Below are positions 53,501 to 63,100 of a stretch of 64,000 nucleotides of DNA, one piece after another. Within the stretch, counting starts at the first letter, position 1. The number at the start of each line of letters is the position of its first letter. The stretch covers positions 111,940 to 175,939 of the forward strand of contig VZQC01007107.1 of assembly GCA_009823505.1 (NCBI GenBank), in the 5' to 3' direction. The position numbers and the translations under genes are program-made. Source of the stretch: Rhizomys pruinosus (taxonomy: Eukaryota; Chordata; Mammalia; Rodentia; Spalacidae). The notes below the pieces were generated by a model. The model was given only the letters and a program-made list of their open reading frames with translations. It was not told the DNA's origin and searched no databases.

Positions 53501-56500
53501 TTTTTTTAGCATCAGTGCTGTGTGTAAGATAACGGTTTCCATTCCAAATTGAGATACAATGTCTTAAAAGAGAGATTATACCATATTATGTTATGAGAAA
53601 GAATTCTTGTCTGATAATACAAAATTATTTTTAATACACAGTACAAATGTGGGCACATGCTGTTTGTTAAATTCCGACCCCTTCATCTGGCAGAGACAGT
53701 GTATTTATTCATGTCTGCTCATCAGGACTTGTATTAGAGCTACAATAACTGCACCCAGAGGTGCATCCAGCACAGATGAAGCCAGGCCCACAAGGAAGTG
53801 CAATGACATGAAGGGGAATCAGCATTTTTTACATCATAAGAAAATCATGCCTGGCATGGTGGTGCATACCTTTAATCCTAGCAGTTTGGAGGAAGAGACA
53901 GGTGAATCTCTGTGAGTTCAAGGCCAGCCTGGTCATAGTGATTCCAGGACAGCCGGAGCTATAGGGAGACCCTATCTCAAAAAGACCAAAAAAAAAAAAA
54001 AGAAAAGAAAAGATTGAGAACTAGACTCCTATGGATTAGGGGAAATGAAGGTGATATAATAACTAAAAAAGGGGGCAGGCTGGAGCCATAACTCAGTGAT
54101 GGAAAGCTTACCTAGCATGTGCAAGGCCATGGGTTCACTTTCCAGCACTACCACCCCAAAACAGTAGGGGGATATACATGGTGGTTCGTGCCTTTAATTC
54201 CAACAATTGAGAAGCTGAGGTAGAAAGATTGCTGAGAGTTTGAGTCTAGCCTGTGCTACAGAGTGAGACCCTCAAAACAAAAAAACAACCTGGGCCAGGT
54301 GTAGAGCCCTATGCTTGTAATTTCAGCACCTGCCTGGTAGGTGAAAAGAGGATCAAAAATCCAAGGTTCCTGGGCGTGGTGGTGCACACCTTTAATCCCA
54401 GCACTCAGGAGGCAGAGGCAGGTGAAAGCTCTATGAGTTCAAGGACAACCTGGTCTACATAGTAGTTCTAGACCAGCTGAGGCTACAAGGAAACCCTGTC
54501 ACACAAAAGCCCCTCCCCCCAAAAAACTAAATAGATAAATAAAGTGTACATTTATATTATAGAATCAAGCTGAAGATATATAACTGATTTTAAGATAAAA
54601 ATCATGGGCCAGGTTGGTGGCTCACACCTTTAATTCCATCACTTGAAAGCAGAGGTAGATGGATCTCTGTGAGATCGAGGTCAGCTTGGTCTACATAGAG
54701 AGTTCCAGGCCAGCTGGGGCTATAGAGAGACCCTATATACAAAAAGACTTAAAAAAAAAATCATCCTTGGCTACATCATGAGTTCCTGAACAGCCCAAGC
54801 TATATGAGACCCTGCCTCTACAACGACGACAAGTGCAATGTGGGATTCTGGATTGATTTTTTTTTTTTTTTTGGATTGATCTTTAAGACAGGGAAAAGAC
54901 ATTAATAAAAAAANNNNNNNNNNNNNNNNNNNNNNNNNNNNNNNNNNNNNNNNNNNNNNNNNNNNNNNNNNNNNNNNNNNNNNNNNNNNNNNNNNNNNNN
55001 NNNNNNNNNNNNNNNNNNNNNNNNNNNNNNNNNNNNNNNNNNNNNNNNNNNNNNNNNNNNNNNNNNNNNNNNNNNNNNNNNNNNNNNNNNNNNNNNNNNN
55101 NNNNNNNNNNNNNNNNNNNNNNNNNNNNNNNNNNNNNNNNNNNNNNNNNNNNNNNNNNGGAGAACTCCAGTTCCAGGGGAATCCGAGACCCTCTTCTGAC
55201 CTCCGCGGCATTGCACGACACAGGTGCACAGACTTGCATGCAGACAGTACATTCATACACATACAGAAATAAATAAAATTAAAAAAAAAAGTCATTTAAA
55301 AAAAAAAAACATTAAAAAAACAAGCACCTTTACCTACTATAGCATCTTGCCAGCCTTTTCAACTATCTCGAAGAACACTCAACTATCTTGAGAGCACCTC
55401 AACAAAATGCTCCAAAGCCACAAATGCAGGCACTGTGTGGGAAGATGTGAAGGTGGGCATCTCCCCCTGGAGAAGACCCCCAAGATCTCTGATTTAGCTC
55501 TGGGCTGCCTTTGTCATTGTGAACTCCCTACCAAGGATCTAGATTAAGGTCTCTGGCAGTGGCCTGAATGTTTTACATGGAAGAACTGATGGCTAGGATG
55601 AAAGGAAAGAAAACTATGGAAGTCAGTAGAGACCATGGACCATGAATGAAATTTAGCTCACTGGTAAAAGAACATTTCTGTAGCAGACAGAGTAAAGCAG
55701 AAAAAACTGACACAACATGTTTTCCTTTCACAGAATTCTAACTCAGCAAGACAACATGAGATTTGAAGTATTCTCCTGTGTAGGAAACGCATCACACAGA
55801 AGAAAATTATTTGTGGCCAAGGTTCCCCCTCCCCTTTCTTTCTTACCTTTGATGGAGCCTGCAAGATATGCCTTTCGAGCATCAAAGTCCTTACTGAGAA
55901 AAGAGCCGTTTTCTTCACTCTGGCAGATCCCCTTGGTAAGAACTGCAATATAACTCTCCATCATTTTAACTGGGCTTCCATATTTCAGATACATTCTGTG
56001 AGAAAAGACAGTTGACAATGCTTTTACTTGGCATAGGTAACATGGAGGAAGATACCAACCCTAGGTACTGATACTTCCTAAAGACCTAAAAGCCAGCTTT
56101 CCAATGTCTTTACGGAAACACAAACCTTCCTGAAGTACTCCTTCTCTAATTCAGTTAGAATACAATGTTTGATAGCTCTGGTCCTCTCCTGACATCTGGA
56201 GAAGAGTGCCACAGTCCGCTTCCTAGAATTAACCATAAATTCTCTGAGGCTGCATCAATCCCGGAGATACTATAGTCTTAGCTTTGTATTTTTACATATG
56301 AATGTTTTGCCTGCCTTTATGTAAGTGTATCCAATGCCCAAGGAGGCCAGAAGAGGGTGTCCCTTGGAACTAGAGTAACAGGTAGTTGTACACTACTATG
56401 TGGGTGCTGGGACTGAAACCTGAGTCCTCTGCAGGAGCAGCCAGTGCTCTTAACCACTGAGCCATCTCTCCAGCCTCTCATCTCTTTTTATGTTCACAAC

Positions 56501-57062
56501 TGTTCTCAATCGTAACTGTTTTATTGCCGTGACTACCTTTGACAAGAAGTTTTACACATCATTCACAGAGAAAACAATATTCAGCTATATAAAATCTATA
56601 CTAACCAGGGCTCTGAGAGGTAGCTATATTTAGATAAATGAGAATTCATGCCCTTTAACTGTAGAGTGATAAATACACATTGGAAATTCAAGTTAAAGAC
56701 TTCAAAAAATGCTGACTGGAAACTAGCTGCAGTTATAGGTCAAATGTTGAGTCTTTTCCCCTTAAAAATCTCTGTGAGCAACTAAAACTAAATTCTGCCT
56801 GAGAAGATGACTGGGGCTGGTGGTATACTTCAGTAGTCAAGGGTATGCTTCGCCAGCATGAGGTCCTGGGTTTGATCCCTAGCACGAAATAAAGAGAAGA
56901 GAAGAGAAGAGAAGAGAAAAGAAAAGAAAAGAAAAGAAAAGAAAAGAAAAGAAAAGAAAAGAAAAGAAAAGAAAAGAGAGAGAGAGAGAAAGAAAGAAAG
57001 GAAAGAAAGAAAAAGAAAGAAAGAAAGAAAGGAAAGAAAGAAAGAAAGAAAGAAAGAAAGGA

Positions 57063-57126
<64 letters not shown>

Positions 57127-60100
57127 AAAGCAAGCAAGCAAGCGATATGGCATGGCCTACTTGGATCTTTCAGCCATGGATGTCACAGAAAACTGGGAAG
57201 AAAATAAAACTGAAAAGTGATTCTCAAGACTGACTACTTGAGCTGGGCGTGGTAGCACATGCCTTTAATCCCAGCACTCAGGAGGCAGAGGCAGGCAGAT
57301 CTTTGTGAGTTCAAGGCCAGCCTGGTCTACAGAGTGAGTTCCAGGACAGCTGAGGCTACAGGAAGACCCTAACTCAAAAAGACCAAAAAAAAAAAAAGTA
57401 CTTGAAAATTATATTATTGCACACTAACTGAAAAAAAGTCTTGTATTTTAACTGATTACCAAACTGTCAATTATTAGGGTTTTTGTTAGTGGTGTTATTA
57501 TTTCAAAAAATGAACTGAGAAGAAAAAGGAGGCAAATAATGACTGTAGTGAGTGCTCAGATATGGTGCCATGAAGTCAAACTTAAGCCTACAGAGCAGAT
57601 AGATCTGACAGTATAAAGATGTGGCAAGGGCTATGTGGAAGAGTGGGGCAAGGGAAGAGGTAACAGCGATCTTGAATTTTACTATATACTCTTCTATGTC
57701 ATTGGTTTGTTTACTACATACCTCATTATCACCAGAAAAAAAAAAAATAGGAAATCATCCATAGAAATAGAACAGTCAAGTACAGAAGGTCAGAGAAAAC
57801 AACCCTGGGCCATGAGAGACAGAAGACTCCCCCAAAATGACGCCAGGGGTAGAACCATGCAGTATAGCTCTGAAGACTGTGTTCAGTCATTCCCTCACAG
57901 GCTGCCACTCCTGCCTACACAGCTGATTCCAGGCGTGCAAAGAACCCTGGTTTATTACCAGGGCCATCAGCTGCAGGGACTAGAGGATGATAGGAGTGGT
58001 GGCAGAAGATGCTACCCAGGGACGGAAGCCTTCCTGTGTGGCCTCCACTATCACAGTGAGCAGTATGCCACAGACGGGAAAGGATCTAGAAGGCTACTGT
58101 ACAAGGCACTACAGAAACTAGAAACCCTCCAAGCCTTCTGGACCCCAGAATACTTTCCACCTAGTCATACTGAGTAACCTAGTCCTGAGTCAGTGAGATG
58201 CAATGGGAGTCCAGTACTTGTTAGAAAACAGCTCTCGGGCTGGAGAGATGGCCTAGCGGTTAAGAGCACCGACCGCTCTTGCAGAGGACCCGGGTTCAAT
58301 CCCCAGCACCCACATGGCAGCCAAGAACCGTCTGAAACTTCAATTCCAGAACTCCAGTTCCAGGGGAATCTGACACCCTCTTCTGACCTCCGCAGCATTG
58401 CACGACACGGGTGCACAAACTTGCATGCAGACAGTACATTCATACACATACAGAAATAAAAAAAAAAAAAAAAAAAAAAGAAACCAGCTCTCTTGCTTAC
58501 AGTCTCTGGGCTACGTCCCTTCCATCAATAATAACCTCCCCTTGGGTCAGTGCCACATCAGCAGAAAGCTGTTTATGTTCCACAGAGAGCCATATACTTA
58601 TTTTTCTATGCACAGCAAGAAGTCTTATATTGTAGCTAGTTACATAAACAGTAAAATCTCACTTTGTTAATGTACAATCTAACTGAAACTCAGGTAATAA
58701 GGTTTTTGTTTCTCATTTTTTGCTTTGGTATGCACATGTGAGTGGGTGTGTGGGGGTGATGCATGTGTGTAAAAGGCAAAAATGTAACCATTTATAGGGC
58801 GTCAGTGGGAAAAATGAGACCATTTCCCTTGGCTCCCCACGAGTGACACCAAGAATTACAAATCCTACCAGTGACAGTATTACTAAAACCTAGGAAAGGC
58901 TCCATCATTAAAGATCCAATGCTCCTGACACTGAAGAAAAATTACATGTAAACAGAAGTCCAAGACCCAAAGTGGCAGGTGATCCGAGATACTCAGGAAC
59001 CTCAAAGCTGGGCAAAGTTTTCCCTTCCACCAGCCTGCTTTCCTAAATCGGAGGATAAATCAGCAAGACAGGAGGGAAAGTCCCTCTTTACAAACTGGCC
59101 TCTGCAGGCCCAACACAAATTAAGCTGGGGGAACTGAGGGCTGAATTTGCTTCCTTCATGCAGGAATCTGCTGGGTCACTACAGAAGGAACTCTTCTTTT
59201 GGGTATATTAGCATTTACCGGTTTTCATACAGACCTACACAATATCCTAGTGAAGGCGGCATATTTCTCTGGGTTAAAATCTTTGGCGGTCAGAACAATA
59301 GAAAAATGAGTCACCTGTCCAAAAGAAAAAAAAAACAAAGCACACTTTTGAAAGATGCTTTAATAGGATTAAGTACTTTAACAGAATAATAATTTTATTC
59401 TATTCTAACAACCCTCTTGTATATAACATAGCTGCATTAAAAAAAAAAAAAAGACCAAGAAAAAAAAGAAAAAGAAAACAAGCCAAATATGGTGGCACAC
59501 GACTTTAATCCCAGCACTCGAGAGGCAGAGGCAGGTGAATCTCTGTGAGTTTGAAGCCAGCCTGGTTTACACAGCAAGTTCCAGGCCATCTGGGGCTACA
59601 GGGAGACCTTGTCTCAAAAAAAAAAAGAGAATAGAAAAGAAACAAGAAAACAAAATGTAAACATCTCTCCTTATTTCTCTGTCCCTAGTTTTATTTTGAA
59701 TGTCTTCCTATGTAATCTACACTGATCTTGGTCTCACTATATAGCCCAGGCTGGTTTCAAACTTGAGACCTCCCAGGTGCTGGGATTACAGGTATACGCC
59801 ACTGTGCTTGTCTGAACAAACACACTTTAAAAAAATCATGGGCATGGTGGTGCACATCTTTAATCTGAGCACTTGAGAGGCAGGCAGGAGAATCTCTGTG
59901 AGATCCAGGCCAGTGTGGTCTACATAATGTGTTCCAGGTCACCTGGGGCTACATGGAGACCCTATCTCAAAAAGACAACAACAAATCGTTATTTTTTTAT
60001 CATCTAAACTATCTCTAAGTCTTGTTATTTGAAAATCTGAAAAGCAGGTGTGCTATCAACATTCCTGTAACCTGGCAATCTGCAATAAAAAATACAATAT

Positions 60101-63100
60101 CTACTTGAGGCTACATCAAAACTTTCCGGCAAGAGTGAACTGAACACAAGCAAGGCATGGTGGTGCAGGTCTCTAATGGCAGCACTTGGGAAGTGAAGGC
60201 AGGAGGGTCAGGTTTTAGGGCAAGTCTCAGCTACATAATGAATGTGTGGTCAGCCTGGGCTATATAAGGCCCTGACCTGAAACAAAAGAACAAATATACA
60301 AAGAAAATATTTGTCAACAAAAAACAAAAATCTTGTAATTCACTGAAATTTGCACATTTACATTTTCTAATTATGAGTATCTGTTTTGTCTTAAACCTGT
60401 AACTATTTCTAAATAATGTCCCTCATTTTTAAAAATATATACAATTGTTAGTATTCTGGACATACTTCAAAGACCCTGTGAGTTCAAGGCCAGCCTGGTT
60501 TACAGAGCGAGCTTCAGGCCAGCTGGGACTAAAAGGGAGACCCTGTCTCAAAAATACAAAAAAAAAAACAAGTGCCCCAAGTATATACCAAAGACTCAAC
60601 CACTTGTTTCCCTTATTCTTTCTCTCGAAAAACTGCTTGCATGAAGTTAGAAATCCACAAAAAAACACACGATGCATTCCCCAGGTCACTGATACTACTC
60701 ATATCAAATAACACACCAATAAAAGCCTAATTACCACATGAATCCATAATAATCATTTCTTTTTATTTATTTTTTTTTGATCTTTTCGAGACAGGGTCTC
60801 CCTGTAGTCCCAGCTGTCCTGGAACTTACTCTGTCGACCAGGCTGGCCTTGAACTCACAAAGATCCGCCTGCCTCTGCCTCCCAAGTGCTAGGATTAAAG
60901 GCGTGCGCCACCACGCCCGGCTCATAATAATCATTTCTAAATTCATAATATATCTTTATCACCCACAAGTAAAATTTTAAATTCTTAACTTGGCCACGAA
61001 TAAGTATATGCTTTAAAATAGTTGCTGTGATCTAGGGTTTTTTGTTTTTGTAAAGAGTGCACTTTTACCATGATGGTGGTATATGCCTTTAGAACTAGTA
61101 GTTGGGAACTACAGGTAGGTGGATCTCTGTGAGTTTGAGGACAGCCTGGTCTATATATTGGGTTTCAGGCCAGTAAAAATGCTACATGGTGAGATCCTGT
61201 CTCAAAAAAATAAAACGAAAAAGTTTATTTTTTTGTCTTTTAGAGACAGGGTCTCCTTACAGCCCCAACTGCCTGGAACTTGCTATGTAGACTAGGCTGC
61301 CCTCTATCTCAAAGAGATTTGCCTGCCTCTGCCTCCCAAGTACTGGGATTAAAGGCAAGTGTCATCAAGCCTGGCTTGAAAAAGTGTATGTTTAGCCAGG
61401 CGTGGTGGCGCACGCCTTTAATCCTAGCACTTGGGAGGCAGAGGCAGGCGGATCTTTGTGAGTTCAAGGCCAGCCTGGTCTACAGAGCGAATTCCAGGAC
61501 AGCTGGGGCTCCAGGGAGACCTTGTCTCAAAAAGACCAAAAAAAAAAAGTATATGTTTAAAAATCTTTTATTTTGGGGCTGGAGAGATGGTCTAGCGGTT
61601 AGGAGCACCGACTGCTCTTGCAGAGGACCCGGGTTTGATCCCCAGCACCCACACGGCAGCTGAAAACCGTCTTTAACTCCAGTTCCAGGGGAATCCGACA
61701 CCCTCTTCTGACCTCCATGGCATTGCATGACATGGGTGCACAAATCAGCGTGCAGACAGTACATTCATACGCATATGAAAATAAATAAAATAGCCGGGCA
61801 TGGTGGCACACGCCTTTAATCCTAGCCCTTGGGAGGCAGAGGCAGGCGGATCTTTGTGAGTTCAAGGCCAGCCTGGTCTACAGAGTGAATTCCAGGACAG
61901 CTGGGGCTACAGGGAGACCCTGTCTTGAAAAGACCCAAAAAAAAAAAAAAATCCTCTTAAAAAAAAATCTTTTATTTTGCCAGGTATGGTGGTGCACACC
62001 TTAAATCCCAGCACTTGGGAAGCAGAGGCAGGTAGGTCTCTGTGAGTTCAAGGCCAGCCTGGTCAACATAGTTAGCTCCAGGCCAGCTGGGACTAAAGGG
62101 AGACCCTGTCTCAAAAAGACAAAAAAAAAAAATCTTTTATTTTTATTTTCTGTGCATGCATGTTTGGTCATATACAATTAAATGTGTTACATGCAAGCAG
62201 TGCCTGCAGAGGTCAGAAGAGAACTTTGGATTACCTGGAACTGGACTTACAGGCGGCTTTGAGCTGCTACCATGTGCCTATAGAAACTGAATCTGGTCTT
62301 AACCACTGAGTCATCTCTCCAGCCCCTGGTTTTGTTGTTTTGTTTTGTTTTTTGACACAAGGACTCACTTTGAAGCCTGGACTACCCTGTGATGTATTAT
62401 GTGTAGCTCAAGCTGGCCTTGACCTTGTGGCCATCTTTCTGCTGAGCCTCCTAAAAATTGGGATTATGGCTGGATATGGTGGCACATGCCTTTGTTCCCA
62501 GCGCTTGGGAGGCAGAAGCAGGTGGATCTCTGTGAGTTCAAGCCCAGCCTGGTTTACAGAGTGAGCTCCAAGTCAGCTGAAACTCCAGGGAGACCCTGTC
62601 TCAAAAAGATGAAAAAAAAAAAAAGTTGGGATTATAGGTATGTGCCAACACTGTTTGCATCTGAAGTTGTTTTGTTTTTGTTTTTTTGAAAGAGGGGTCT
62701 GGCTAGCCTGAAACTTTCTATAGCCTCAAATTCAACCTGCCTCTGCCTCCTGAGTTGCTGGGATTAAAGGTATATACCATGTCTCTAGTCTGACTATAAC
62801 TTCAATAAAGGGAGATCACATAACCTTGTATTGTTCATCAATTAACCACAACAAACATGAATGTTTGTACAATGAATGAAGTGTGAAAAAGAACAGTCTC
62901 AATGAAAATAAGATATAATGTTTTCAAGTGTGCACTGTGGAAGATAGGGTCGAATATGCTTAAAATGCTTTAACTCTTTGGGGGATTTGAACCTTTATGC
63001 AGTCATACCTTTTTCAAAACTGAAGAATCTGGAACTTCAACTGTAGTGATATAAAACCATGTTCTTCTGTATTGCCCAAAGACGAAGGGATGGAGAAGTT

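Noticed and set aside
56733..57153. Phe/Ser/Leu-rich open frames on the minus strand
   Set aside because: These are three frames of the (GAAA)n tract and carry no gene signal.
57635..57750. KCNE-like potassium channel subunit at the start of the 180-codon ORF
   Set aside because: Only a single hydrophobic stretch followed by basic residues is shared. No KCNE motif is visible.
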